From Kordiimonas gwangyangensis DSM 19435 = JCM 12864 (lineage in GTDB: Bacteria; Pseudomonadota; Alphaproteobacteria; Sphingomonadales; Kordiimonadaceae), in assembly GCF_000375545.1 (NCBI RefSeq), contig NZ_AQXF01000002.1, positions 427,829 to 491,828 on the forward strand: DNA of 64,000 bases. The letters run 5' to 3'. The number at the start of each line of letters is the position of its first letter. The first letter of the stretch is position 1. The translations under genes were made by a program, and so were the position numbers. The notes below the pieces were generated by a model. The model had not been told where the DNA came from. It made no database searches and worked only from the letters and a program-made list of their open reading frames with translations. Of the stretch, positions 44,986-53,743 are shown piece by piece.

Positions 44986-47391
44986 TTAGAAGTGCTTGCG
45001 GATCATCAGGCCGAACGTACGCGGCGAGTTGGTGCGGAAGCCAAGGCGCGCACGGCCACCACGCTCACGGTCGAACGACAGGTTGGCATTCTCGTCAAAC
45101 ACGTTGTTCACATAGGCCATGAACTCCATGCTTTCCCAGTTGATGCCGAAGCTGAAATTGACCGTCTGGTAGCTGTCGAGCTCAAGGTCAAGCGCTGTAA
45201 CTTCATCACCCGTCGCGCCGCGATACGGCAGGCCGGATACGAAGTTGCCTGCACCCGGCTCCTGATCGGACGGCTGGGTATAGAGGCTGCCACGGTGCTG
45301 GAACGTGGCCGAGAAGTAGGCCTCAGCATCGTCACCCGCAACATCGAACGGGAAGCTGTAGGTTGCGCTTGCACCAAGGTTGAACTCAGGCACCGATGCG
45401 AGACGGTTACCGTCGCGAACGCCGCCAAGAACCGCACCCGTGCTGTCCTCAACCGTTGAATCAAACTGTGATTCAAGGAGAGTACCGGCGAACGAGAGGT
45501 CGAGACCTTCGAACGGACGTGCCTTGAACTCAAGTTCAAGACCTTGCGTGTGAGCCTTCGGTACGTTGAAGGAGATACGCGACGAGCACGAACCCGCGTC
45601 CAAGGTGACCTGAAGGTTGGAGATGTCGGTATAGAAGGCAGCCGCATTCAAGCTGAACTTGGAGCCCTGTACCTTCACGCCAGCTTCGTAGTTCCATAGC
45701 GTCTCATCGTCATAGTCCTGGAAGCCACCAAAGATTTCCAAGTCCTGAGCGTTACAGAGCGCGGTGTTCAAGGGGTCGTTCACGCCGCCAAGACGGAAGC
45801 CTTTGGAGACTTGCGCGTTGATGGTCACGCTGTCGCTTGCACGGTACTGTGCGAGGAAACGTGGTGTGAAGCCGTTGGCCGACGTTTCGTCAACCTGATC
45901 CACCACACCGTTACCGAAGAGACCAACCTGCGTTACGCTGCGCTCTTCCTTATAGTCATAGTAGCGACCGCCAGCCGTCAGCTCGAGGCGATCCGTCACG
46001 TCATAGGTCAGCTCACCAAAGACGGCGATCTGCTCAAGCGTGTACGGGAGCTCGGAATAGAACGGCGAGTCTACTGGTGCTACGCCCATGCGGGTTGCTT
46101 CTGCCGTGCCGTCGCCCAGCACTGCGTCGGTGAAGGCGTCATAGCCCGGCGTCGGCAGATACTGCTGGTAATAGCGGTCGGTGTTTGCATAGAAGCCACC
46201 AACAATCCACTGGAGCGGCCCGTCACCATTGCTGGAGAGACGAACTTCCTGTGTGAACTGCTCAACTTCCGTGCTGTCGCGCAGGTTGGACGGCAGGCGG
46301 ATGGCCGCATCCGGGTAACCGAGGTCAACCGACACACTGCCCGTCAGCGCGCTTGCGTCGCGGCTCACGAGGATATCGCGGTCCGTGTAGCTGGTGATGG
46401 AGGTCACATCAAAACCGTCAAAGCCGATTTCTGCCGTCAGGTCCGCGATGAGGGTCTGGTCCTCAAAGCCTTCACGAAGCTTGAGGAACTGCTGGCGTTC
46501 TTCAAACACGGTTGGGTCGGTCTGATACGGGTTGGCATAGAGGTTGTAGACTTCCTGACGGTTGAAACCGTTCATGTCGATTTCCTGATAGATCACACGC
46601 GGGGTGATCGTCAGGTTCTCGGACGGCTGGAAGGTGAAGGCCACACGGCCACCGGTGCGGGTGCCGTTGTTCACGTTCTCCGTGATGCTGCCGTTCGGGC
46701 GGATTGCGTCAATGAAGCCACCATATTCGGTGTGATAGGCAACGATACGTACCGCCGAGGTTCCCTCGGAGATTGGAACGTTGGCCATTGCCTTGACGTG
46801 GCCGCCGACGCTGCCGCCGGACATGGTGTTGAGGTCGCCTTCGACGACGCCTTCAAACTCTTCCACGTTCGGCTGATTGGTGATGTAGCGAATGGTACCG
46901 CCCACAGAGCCGGAGCCAAAAAGCGTGCCTTGCGGGCCACGCAGCGTTTCAACGCGGTTCAGGTCAAAAAGATCGAGGTCAGGTGTGAAAAGCGAAAGCG
47001 AAATCACACTCTCATCAAGGTAGACGCCAACCTGTTCCTTCACACCTGGCTGGTCACGGACGATCTGACCAGCGGACACACCACGGATCGCAACCTGGCT
47101 CTGACCCGGGCCGAGGTTCTGGATCATCAGGCCAGCCACGTTGCGCGAGAGGTCTTCAAGGCTTTTGGCCCCGGTGCGCTGGATGTCTGCCTGCGTTTGT
47201 GCGTTGATGGAAAACGGAACATCCTGAATGCTGGATGCACGCTTGGTTGCTGTTACGACGATTTCCTCAAGTGCGAAACCCTTGCTGTCCTGTGCAACTT
47301 CTTGCGCCACGGCCGGCAGGCTAAGCCCGCCACCAAGCACAAGCGTAAGCACGGACACGCCCATGTGCGGACGCGCGTACTTTGTTCTCAT
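44986..47391 (-). CDS. TonB-dependent outer-membrane receptor
   Basis: The 801-residue protein has a signal peptide (HMGVSVLTLVLGGGLSLPAVAQE), a TonB-box-like LEEIVVTATKR, a plug (DVPFSINAQTQADIQRTGAKSLEDLSRNVAGL ... VETLRGPQGTLFGSGSVGGTIRYIT) and a C-terminal barrel ending in MIRKHF. The plug type matches receptors for organic nutrients in marine proteobacteria; the ligand is unknown. The ATG at 47391 with GGGAAGGG upstream is chosen; the long in-frame extension to 47673 is not family-like. The gene is monocistronic. The leader has overlapping hairpins. Confidence 0.92.
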   Translation of the reverse strand: MRTKYARPHMGVSVLTLVLGGGLSLPAVAQEVAQDSKGFALEEIVVTATKRASSIQDVPFSINAQTQADIQRTGAKSLEDLSRNVAGLMIQNLGPGQSQVAIRGVSAGQIVRDQPGVKEQVGVYLDESVISLSLFTPDLDLFDLNRVETLRGPQGTLFGSGSVGGTIRYITNQPNVEEFEGVVEGDLNTMSGGSVGGHVKAMANVPISEGTSAVRIVAYHTEYGGFIDAIRPNGSITENVNNGTRTGGRVAFTFQPSENLTITPRVIYQEIDMNGFNRQEVYNLYANPYQTDPTVFEERQQFLKLREGFEDQTLIADLTAEIGFDGFDVTSITSYTDRDILVSRDASALTGSVSVDLGYPDAAIRLPSNLRDSTEVEQFTQEVRLSSNGDGPLQWIVGGFYANTDRYYQQYLPTPGYDAFTDAVLGDGTAEATRMGVAPVDSPFYSELPYTLEQIAVFGELTYDVTDRLELTAGGRYYDYKEERSVTQVGLFGNGVVDQVDETSANGFTPRFLAQYRASDSVTINAQVSKGFRLGGVNDPLNTALCNAQDLEIFGGFQDYDDETLWNYEAGVKVQGSKFSLNAAAFYTDISNLQVTLDAGSCSSRISFNVPKAHTQGLELEFKARPFEGLDLSFAGTLLESQFDSTVEDSTGAVLGGVRDGNRLASVPEFNLGASATYSFPFDVAGDDAEAYFSATFQHRGSLYTQPSDQEPGAGNFVSGLPYRGATGDEVTALDLELDSYQTVNFSFGINWESMEFMAYVNNVFDENANLSFDRERGGRARLGFRTNSPRTFGLMIRKHF

Positions 47392-47467
47392 GTTAGAACC
47401 CTTCCCTAGGTTTGGTTTGTTTCTTCCCAACGTAACAGACAGGTACCGAATTTTTTGACCTTGGCAC

Positions 47468-47492
47468 CCGCCACAGGCGGTAAAACCGCCTG
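47468..47492 (-). promoter_or_regulatory. Mutually exclusive hairpins in the receptor leader
   Basis: A perfect stem CAGGCGGT-N3-ACCGCCTG (47474-47492) overlaps a second possible stem CCGCC-ACA-GGCGG (47468-47480). Both use the same GGCGG. They lie 77-101 bp upstream of the receptor start, so they may be promoter DNA or a leader RNA switch. Confidence 0.4.
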
Positions 47493-47642
47493 CATATTTG
47501 AGACGAATAGGCGCGCAGTGTTGGGAACATATTTTTGTGATTTTTTCACTGACAGCGCTGACAAAACGCAAATAAAAACAAAACACTATGCGCAGAGGTT
47601 GTAACCCGCATCTCGCGTGCGCTGACACACTCCGGACATAAG

Positions 47643-47670
47643 AAAAGGGCTGCCGCAATGCGACAGCCCT
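47643..47670 (-). terminator. Terminator of the phenylalanine/tyrosine operon
   Basis: On the minus strand AGGGCTG-T-CGC-ATT-GCG-G-CAGCCCT forms a ten-pair stem with one internal mismatch and is followed by TTTTCTT. It is 30 bases beyond the phhA stop. Confidence 0.8.
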
Positions 47671-47699
47671 CAAGTCCAGCCCATTTTGTTATTCTTGTA

Positions 47700-48581
47700 T
47701 CAGCTTGCTTCGCGTGCGAGGCGGCCGCCGGCCTTGGCATAGGCTTGCGTACCGTTATTGTGCACACGGTCACCTTCGAGCACTGTATCCGGCGAAATGA
47801 CGGTTTTATTAGCCTCAAGCTCATCATAAAGCGGACCGAAATCCTGATAGGTTGCCTCAAGAAGCTCTTCAAAGCTGTCGATAACCCAGTAGGTCTGCTG
47901 GAAGTCATCGATGCGGTAATCGGTCTTCATCAGGCGCACGAGCTCAAAGTGAATGCGGTTCGGGCTATTGTCCTCAAGGCAGAAAATGCTTTCGGACTTT
48001 GAGCTTACGATACCGGCACCATAAATCCGCATGCCTTTTGGTGTGTTGATGAGGCCAAACTCCACCGTGTACCAGTAAAGCCGTGCAAGGTTCTTGAGCA
48101 CCCCGCGCCCCATCGCGCGCTGGCCGCCCTTGCCGTATGCTTCCATATAGTCAGCAAACACAGGGTTTGCGAGCAGCGGCACGTGGCCGAATACGTCATG
48201 GAACACGTCCGGCTCTTGCAGGTAATCAAGCTGCGCTTCACTGCGGATGAAATTACCCGCCGGGAAGCGGCGATTGGCGAGGTGGTCAAAAAACACCTCA
48301 TCGGGCACGAGGTCAGGCACAGCCACCACGGTCCAGCCGGTGAGCTTCTGCAGCTTTTCGGACAGTTCCTCAAACTTCGGGATACCGCCATCCGACAGCT
48401 TCAAAAGCTTCAGACCCTGCATGAACTCGTCACACGCGCGGCCTTCAAGCATTTCCACCTGACGGGCATACAGCCGGTCCCAGCGGTCATGTTCTTCTGC
48501 GGTGAAATGTTCCCACTTCTGGTCAACGGTATAATCCTCATTGACCTCTACTTCTCGACCAAGCCTTGTTTTAATCTTCAT
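47700..48581 (-). CDS. phhA: Phenylalanine 4-monooxygenase
   Basis: This iron and pterin-dependent enzyme converts phenylalanine to tyrosine. The 293-residue protein has the bacterial single-domain length. Iron ligands are His128 and His133 in VFHDVFGHVPLL and Glu174 in WYTVEFGLI. The segment RRFPAGNFIRSEAQLDYLQEPD before the ligands is characteristic. GGAGAG precedes the ATG. It is the last gene of the hppD-VOC-FAH-maiA-phhA run, 35 bases after maiA. I saw no pterin-4a-carbinolamine dehydratase (phhB) next to it. Confidence 0.95.
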   Translation of the reverse strand: MKIKTRLGREVEVNEDYTVDQKWEHFTAEEHDRWDRLYARQVEMLEGRACDEFMQGLKLLKLSDGGIPKFEELSEKLQKLTGWTVVAVPDLVPDEVFFDHLANRRFPAGNFIRSEAQLDYLQEPDVFHDVFGHVPLLANPVFADYMEAYGKGGQRAMGRGVLKNLARLYWYTVEFGLINTPKGMRIYGAGIVSSKSESIFCLEDNSPNRIHFELVRLMKTDYRIDDFQQTYWVIDSFEELLEATYQDFGPLYDELEANKTVISPDTVLEGDRVHNNGTQAYAKAGGRLAREAS

Positions 48582-48616
48582 GACTTACTCTCCATGACCA
48601 TGTCTTGAGCCGCGCT

Positions 48617-49270
48617 TCAGGCTTTAGGTGCGTCCGGTTGGTTTTCCGGCAGCGCCTTGATGAAGGGCTCAAGGGTGTTGCAGCTGGCGTCAATACGCTC
48701 AAGCGTCGGGAACGGGCCGGTATCAACATTGAACCGGCGCGCATTATACATTTGCGGCACCAGGTAAAGGTCCGCGAGACCAGGCGTGTCACCAAAACAG
48801 AACTCGCCAGTGTGGGCGCTTCCGCTCACAATTTTCTCGAGCGCCGTAAAACCTTCGGTGATCCAGTCACCGTACCATTTCTTGACCAAAGCATCGTCCG
48901 CGCCAAACTCGCCTTTGAGCTTGCCGAGAACAGCGAGGTTATTCAGCGGATGGATATCGCAGGCGATGATGTTTGCGAGCTGGCGCACATAAGCGCGGTT
49001 CGCCGCACCTTCAGGCAGCAGCGGCACATCCGGATAGACTTCATCCAGATATTCAAGGATGGCGGGCGACTGCGAAAGCTTCACATCGCCATCAATGAAA
49101 TACGGCACCCTGCCCTGCGGGTTGATCGCGCGGTAAGCGTCAGACTTCTGCTCGCTCACGCCTGGGATCAGGTTTACCGCTTTATGCTCACACTCAAGTT
49201 GCTTGAGATTGAGGGCGATGCGCACACGGTACGCCGCGGATGACCGGAAATACCCATAAAGTGTACGCAT
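48617..49270 (-). CDS. maiA: Maleylacetoacetate isomerase (zeta-class GST)
   Basis: The enzyme isomerises maleylacetoacetate to fumarylacetoacetate with glutathione. The 217-residue protein has the zeta-class N-terminal motif YFRSSAAYRVRIALNLK, a thioredoxin-like domain (NPQGRVPYFIDGDVKLSQSPAILEYLDEVYP) and an all-helical C-terminal domain. The start ATG has GGAGAG upstream. Location 14 bases after the FAH-family gene supports the pathway assignment. Confidence 0.94.
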   Translation of the reverse strand: MRTLYGYFRSSAAYRVRIALNLKQLECEHKAVNLIPGVSEQKSDAYRAINPQGRVPYFIDGDVKLSQSPAILEYLDEVYPDVPLLPEGAANRAYVRQLANIIACDIHPLNNLAVLGKLKGEFGADDALVKKWYGDWITEGFTALEKIVSGSAHTGEFCFGDTPGLADLYLVPQMYNARRFNVDTGPFPTLERIDASCNTLEPFIKALPENQPDAPKA

Positions 49271-49284
49271 CTGCCGCTCTCCCC

Positions 49285-50292
49285 TTATGCTTTCTCGATC
49301 ACCTGGTCGATCGCACCAAAGATTGATGCGCCGTCACGGTCGAGCATCTCGATACGGATGGTGTCACCAAACTTCATGAAGCTGGTTTTGGGTGCACCGT
49401 GCTCGATGGTCTCGATCATGCGGATTTCGGCGATACAGCTGTAGCCAACGCCACCTTCAGCAACCGGTTTGCCAGGACCGCCATCAAGCTTGTTCGATAC
49501 AGTGCCCGAACCAATGATGGCACCAGCACCGAGCGGGCGGCTTTTCGCTGCGTGCGAGATAAGCTTCGCGAAGTTGAACGTCATGTCCACACCGGCTTCA
49601 GGTTTGCCGAACAGCTCACCGTTATAGTGCGACAGAAGCGGCAGGTTGACCTTCGTGTCGTCCCACGCGTCGCCCAGTTCGTCCGGCGTGATGCAGACGG
49701 GGCTGAAGGCGCTTGAAGGCTTCGACTGGAAGAAACCAAAGCCTTTCGCAAGCTCACCGGGGATCAGACCGCGGAGCGACACGTCGTTCACCAGCATCAG
49801 GAGCTTAATGTGCTTACCTGCGTCTTCGGTCGCGACACCCATGGGCACATCGTCGGTGATCACTGCAATCTCAGCCTCGAAATCGATGCCCCAGCCTTCA
49901 TCCTGCGGCATTTTCACCGGTTCGTGCGGGGCGAGGAAAGCGTCTGAACCACCCTGATACATCAGCGGGTCGGTCCAGAAAGTTTCCGGCATTTCAGCGT
50001 TCCGCGCCTTACGCACCAGTTCAACGTGGTTCACATAGGCTGAACCATCCGCCCACTGGAATGCACGCGGCAGCGGCGACGCGCAATCTGCCTCGTTGAA
50101 GACTTCGCCTTTCTCGGCGCCGGAATTGAGCGATTCATACAGCGCACGCAGGCGCGGCAGCACGGAAGCCCAGTCATCGAGCGCGGCTTGCATCGTGGGC
50201 GCAATATCGCCCGCGTCAGCCATGCGCTTTAGGTCTTTTGAAACCACGACAAGTTTGCCGTCGCGGCCGTGCTTGAGGGATGCCAGTTTCAT
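49285..50292 (-). CDS. Fumarylacetoacetate hydrolase-family enzyme
   Basis: In this operon the enzyme most likely cleaves fumarylacetoacetate to fumarate and acetoacetate. The 335-residue protein has the FAH-fold metal site region DEGWGIDFEAEIAVITDDVPMG with its acidic ligands, and the GAGAIIGSGTVSN segment typical of the family. The N-terminal part SLKHGRDGKLVVVSKDL resembles the two-domain bacterial type. Related enzymes act on other 3-oxo acids, so the substrate is inferred from neighbours hppD and maiA. It lies 46 bases after the VOC gene. Confidence 0.88.
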   Translation of the reverse strand: MKLASLKHGRDGKLVVVSKDLKRMADAGDIAPTMQAALDDWASVLPRLRALYESLNSGAEKGEVFNEADCASPLPRAFQWADGSAYVNHVELVRKARNAEMPETFWTDPLMYQGGSDAFLAPHEPVKMPQDEGWGIDFEAEIAVITDDVPMGVATEDAGKHIKLLMLVNDVSLRGLIPGELAKGFGFFQSKPSSAFSPVCITPDELGDAWDDTKVNLPLLSHYNGELFGKPEAGVDMTFNFAKLISHAAKSRPLGAGAIIGSGTVSNKLDGGPGKPVAEGGVGYSCIAEIRMIETIEHGAPKTSFMKFGDTIRIEMLDRDGASIFGAIDQVIEKA

Positions 50293-50338
50293 ATATCTCT
50301 ATCCTGAAATCTTGAAGTTATTCTATGGGCGGCGCGAG

Positions 50339-50890
50339 TTATTCGCTGCCTGCCCCTTTGAATTCACCGTTGCCGTGCAGCCAGGCTGCATGCTGGGGAG
50401 CCTTCTTGGTTTTCGACCATTCTTCGATCATTGCAGGCGCCACACGCTTGAGTTCCTCAAGCATGCCCGGCTTCGCCGTATTGGCCGCAAGCTCGATACG
50501 GTGTCCATTGGGGTCGAAGAAATAGATCGACTTGAAGATGGTGTGGTCGGTCGGGCCAAGCACATCGATACCAGCAGCTTCAAGGTTTTTCTTAGCCTCG
50601 AGGAGCACGTCCATGCTCTCAACCTCGAAAGCGATATGCTGAACCCACTGCGGCGTGTTGCCGTCGCGGCCCATCTCCGGCTGGTTTGGCAGCTCGAAGA
50701 AGGCGAGCACGTTGCCATTCCCGGCATCAAGGAAGATGTGCATATAGGGGTCATAGGCACCGGTTGAAGGTACATGGTCTTCCGCAATTGCGAGCTGGAA
50801 GTCCATGTTCAGGTGCTTCTGGTAAAACTCGATGGTTTCCTTGGCGTCCTTGCAGCGGTAGGCCACGTGGTGGATGCGCTCTAGCTTCAT
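50339..50890 (-). CDS. VOC-family protein in the tyrosine operon
   Basis: The 183-residue protein is a single-module vicinal-oxygen-chelate protein. Potential metal ligands are His8 (IHHVAYRC), Glu66 (AFFELPN), His85 (WVQHIAFEV) and Glu133 (GHRIELA), the His/Glu pattern used by glyoxalase I and extradiol dioxygenases. A C-terminal extension of about 45 residues (AKPGMLEELKRVAPAMIEEWSKTKK) is unusual for the fold. It lies between hppD and the FAH-family gene. The ring-opening enzyme homogentisate dioxygenase is not in this operon, which makes the role of this protein an open question. Confidence 0.8.
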   Translation of the reverse strand: MKLERIHHVAYRCKDAKETIEFYQKHLNMDFQLAIAEDHVPSTGAYDPYMHIFLDAGNGNVLAFFELPNQPEMGRDGNTPQWVQHIAFEVESMDVLLEAKKNLEAAGIDVLGPTDHTIFKSIYFFDPNGHRIELAANTAKPGMLEELKRVAPAMIEEWSKTKKAPQHAAWLHGNGEFKGAGSE

Positions 50891-50960
50891 GGTGTCTCTC
50901 CGAACGATTGCTACACGTGAGGGTGATGGGGCTGCATGCGCAGCCCCGCCTCATGCCTTA

Positions 50961-52049
50961 TCAGGCTGCGTTTTCGTCAACCTTCAGCGCGCCACGACGG
51001 ATCTGGTCACGCTCCATCGATTCAAAGAGCGCCTTGAAGTTGCCTTCGCCGAAACCTTCGTCTTTCTTGCGCTGGATGAACTCGAAGAAGATCGGGCCCA
51101 CTTGCGTTTCAGAGAAGATTTGCAGCAGCAGACGTGGGTCGCCATCCTCGGTGGAACCATCAAGGAGGATACCACGCTTCTGCAGTTCATCAACCGGCTC
51201 ACCGTGGTTCGGCAGGCGCTCGGACAGCATCTCATAGTAGGTTTGCGGCGGTGCGGTCATGAACGGCACGCCTTTGGCCTTGAGCTTGTCCCAGCACTCC
51301 AGCAGGTTATCGCAGGAGAATGCGATGTGCTGGATGCCCTCGCCGTTATAGGCCATCAGGTATTCTTCGATCTGGCCGTTGCCGCCAGCAGCTTCCTCAT
51401 TGAGCGGGATACGGATCAGGCCGTCCGGCGCGGTCATGGCGCGGGAAGTGAGACCGGTATATTCACCCTTGATGTCAAAGTAGCGGATTTCGCGGAAGTT
51501 GAAGAAGCTCTCATAGAACTTCGCCCAGTAATCCATGCGGCCGCGGTAAACGTTGTGGGTCAGGTGGTCGATAACCTTGAAACCGCAGCCTTCAGGGTGG
51601 CGGTCCACACCTTCGATCCACTCGAAGTCGATGTCATAGATGCTTTCGCCGTCCTTGAAACGGTCGATCATATAGAGTGCAGCACCGCCAATACCTTTGA
51701 TAGCTGGCAGGCGCAGTTCCATAGGGCCGGTTACGGTGTCAATCGGCTGCGCGCCTTTTTCAAGCGCCATCTTATAGGCCTTGTGCGCATCTTTCACGCG
51801 GAAAGCCATGCCACACGCGGACGGACCGTGCTCTTCGCCGTAATAATAGGCCGGGCAGTTTTTCTCGTAGTTGGTGATGAAGTTGATATCGCCTTGGCGC
51901 CACAGTTCAACATCTTTTGAGCGGTGACGGGCAACACGCGTGAAGCCCAGCGTTTCAAAAGTGGTCTCAAGAAGGCCCTTTTCCGGCGCGGTGAATTCAA
52001 CAAATTCAAAACCGCACAGGCCCATTGGGTTTTCAAAGAGATCGGCCAT
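50961..52049 (-). CDS. hppD: 4-hydroxyphenylpyruvate dioxygenase
   Basis: The non-haem iron enzyme converts 4-hydroxyphenylpyruvate to homogentisate. The 362-residue protein has two VOC-type domains with iron ligands His162 ([10 protein letters not shown]), His241 (GIQHIAF) and Glu323 (FFEFIQRK), and the C-terminal gate region [21 protein letters not shown] at 52049 follows GGAG at nine bases; an in-frame TTG at 52055 is less likely. It is the first gene of the aromatic amino-acid operon, with a promoter overlapping a MarR-type palindrome. Confidence 0.96.
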   Translation of the reverse strand: MADLFENPMGLCGFEFVEFTAPEKGLLETTFETLGFTRVARHRSKDVELWRQGDINFITNYEKNCPAYYYGEEHGPSACGMAFRVKDAHKAYKMALEKGAQPIDTVTGPMELRLPAIKGIGGAALYMIDRFKDGESIYDIDFEWIEGVDRHPEGCGFKVIDHLTHNVYRGRMDYWAKFYESFFNFREIRYFDIKGEYTGLTSRAMTAPDGLIRIPLNEEAAGGNGQIEEYLMAYNGEGIQHIAFSCDNLLECWDKLKAKGVPFMTAPPQTYYEMLSERLPNHGEPVDELQKRGILLDGSTEDGDPRLLLQIFSETQVGPIFFEFIQRKKDEGFGEGNFKALFESMERDQIRRGALKVDENAA

Positions 52050-52153
52050 GTTCAATCACTCCATCATTCTCTATACATTATGAGATTGGCACCATTGGCC
52101 TTTACGCGGCCTGCTTTTATCTTGAATACTGGTGCCGATTTATATTTGACGCT

Positions 52154-52182
52154 ATATTAGTTTCATTCGTAACTAATTGCAA
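52154..52182 (-). promoter_or_regulatory. hppD promoter with MarR-type operator in the spacer
   Basis: On the minus strand TTGCAA (52177-52182) is followed by 17 bases and TAATAT (52154-52159), a good sigma-70-type promoter for hppD. The inverted repeat ATTAGTT-N8-AACTAAT (52156-52177; perfect 7-bp arms) occupies the spacer. The divergent MarR gene starts 25 bp away, so it is the obvious ligand-responsive repressor. Confidence 0.7.
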
Positions 52183-52202
52183 TAGGCGTAAATGGGGTGA
52201 CG

Positions 52203-52661
52203 ATGAAAAATAACGAAAATACGCTGCATCTGGGGGAATTCCTGCCCTACCGGCTTTCGGTTCTCTCGAACCGCATCAGCCGCGCAATTGCGGACGGCTA
52301 CGAGGAACAGTTCCAGCTAACCCTGCCGGAGTGGCGCGTGATGGCCGTCCTTGGCGGTGAGCCGGACCTTTCCGCCGCACAAGTGGCCGAACGCACGGCA
52401 ATGGACAAGGTGGCGGTGTCCCGCGCGGTCAACAAGCTACTGGAAAGCGGCAGGCTTGAGCGCCATTTCTCGCCCGAGGACAAACGCCGTTCGGTGCTCG
52501 CACTCTCGGAAGAAGGTCAGAAAATCTACCGCGAGGTTATCCCGATCGCGCTGGGGTACGAGAGCAAAATCCTCGACAAACTGAGCGAGCCCGAGAAACT
52601 CACGCTCATGTCTCTCCTCAACAAACTTGAGGATATTCAATTACATGCGGATGAAAATTAA
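52203..52661 (+). CDS. MarR-family regulator of the tyrosine operon
   Basis: The 152-residue winged-helix protein has the MarR core: LPEWRVMAVLGGEPDLSAAQVAERTAMDKVAVSRAVNKLLESGRLERHFSPEDKRRSVLALSEEG, with the wing DKRRS. It is divergent from hppD, and the palindrome in the hppD promoter suggests it represses the operon until homogentisate, hydroxyphenylpyruvate or a related aromatic binds. ATG at 52203 is chosen; GTG at 52197 is possible. Its stop interlocks with that of the convergent EAL gene in TTAA. Confidence 0.88.
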   Translation: MKNNENTLHLGEFLPYRLSVLSNRISRAIADGYEEQFQLTLPEWRVMAVLGGEPDLSAAQVAERTAMDKVAVSRAVNKLLESGRLERHFSPEDKRRSVLALSEEGQKIYREVIPIALGYESKILDKLSEPEKLTLMSLLNKLEDIQLHADEN

Positions 52662-53743
52662 AGCGGTGTATCAGCTGGATAGCCGAACAGATAGCCCTGC
52701 AGATAATCAACGCCCGCACTCTCTAGCATGCGGGCGGTCTTTTTATCCTCAACACCTTCAGCAATAACCTTGATGCCGGACTGCTTGGCAGAATCAACGA
52801 TATTGGCGACGAGTGTCCATTTACGTCCATCTTCCACAAGGTCCCGCGTCAACGACTTATCAAGCTTGATGAAGTCCGGCAGGATTTGTGTAATGGTCGC
52901 AAGGTTGTTGAACCCGGTGCCAAAGTCATCAAGCGCGATGCGGATACCGCGATCTTTCAGGCGACCAACCAGCCGCTGAAGCGTTTCAAAGTCTGGCAGT
53001 TGCTGGCTTTCCACAATCTCGAACACAAGTTGTTCGTGCGGGAAACCACCTTCACCGACCACGGAGTGCAGCCAGATCTCAAGCCCCTCTTCCGTGTCCA
53101 CACTATAGGGCAGTACGTTCACGAAAACATTCTGCTTGATATCAAAGTGCTTGGCCGTACGGATTGCGCTTTCGCCGGCGGCGAGGTCGAGCGCATAGAT
53201 CATACCCGCCTCGTCGGCAGTCTCAAAAAGAACCGGCGCCGGAATATCGGTGCCATCTGTGTGCAAACCGCGGATCAGGCACTCATAACCGTAAATTTCA
53301 TTATGGTCGGCCGCGGAGACAATCGGCTGCAGCAATGACTTATAGCGCCGCTCCATCAGCATATCGCCAAGCCACCGGGCAGAAAGCCTGAGACCAAGCT
53401 CTTGCAGGGACTGCATGCTGCCGAATTCCCTTAGGCTTGGGCGGGTACTGCCGGAGAGAAGCGCGCGCACCGCGCGGCGTTCCTCAACCAAGAGGCGCTG
53501 CTCAAGGATTGGCAACAAGCTTTCCATATCGTCGGAGAGGAAACAGATAACACCAGGTTCGCCCAGAGGCACTTCGATCACATCCGAATCCGTCAGTGCC
53601 ACACGCACCTTGAGCGCAAGTGCATCATCAGGACACCAGAAGAATGCATGCCCGACACCGGTCACATAGGGATATAAGGATTCATCAGGCAACACGTGAC
53701 CTCTCAAGCTGTCAGCGGCTTGTTTATGGCTATTGTTTAGCAC
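52658..53743 (-). CDS. EAL-domain cyclic-di-GMP phosphodiesterase
   Basis: The 361-residue cytoplasmic protein has a roughly 120-residue N-terminal part and a C-terminal EAL domain. The signature is ECL (Glu154) in place of EAL, but the other catalytic positions are present: N in VFVNVLPYS, E in FEIVES, DD in DDFGTG, K in IKLDKSL, E in AEGVE and Q in LQGYLFG. It is therefore likely active on c-di-GMP. It begins with GTG directly at the asparaginase TGA with no gap, so translation depends on the upstream gene. The N-terminal FFWCPDDALALKVRVAL region is of unknown function. Confidence 0.85.
   Translation of the reverse strand: MLNNSHKQAADSLRGHVLPDESLYPYVTGVGHAFFWCPDDALALKVRVALTDSDVIEVPLGEPGVICFLSDDMESLLPILEQRLLVEERRAVRALLSGSTRPSLREFGSMQSLQELGLRLSARWLGDMLMERRYKSLLQPIVSAADHNEIYGYECLIRGLHTDGTDIPAPVLFETADEAGMIYALDLAAGESAIRTAKHFDIKQNVFVNVLPYSVDTEEGLEIWLHSVVGEGGFPHEQLVFEIVESQQLPDFETLQRLVGRLKDRGIRIALDDFGTGFNNLATITQILPDFIKLDKSLTRDLVEDGRKWTLVANIVDSAKQSGIKVIAEGVEDKKTARMLESAGVDYLQGYLFGYPADTPL

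Noticed and set aside
45811..47409. A 532-codon open frame on the plus strand
   Set aside because: Antisense to the TonB receptor at 44986-47391; composition is that of a shadow frame.
44986..47673. Longer start of the third TonB receptor (to 47673)
   Set aside because: The extra 94 residues contain no signal peptide and precede a clear signal peptide with a good ribosome site at 47391.
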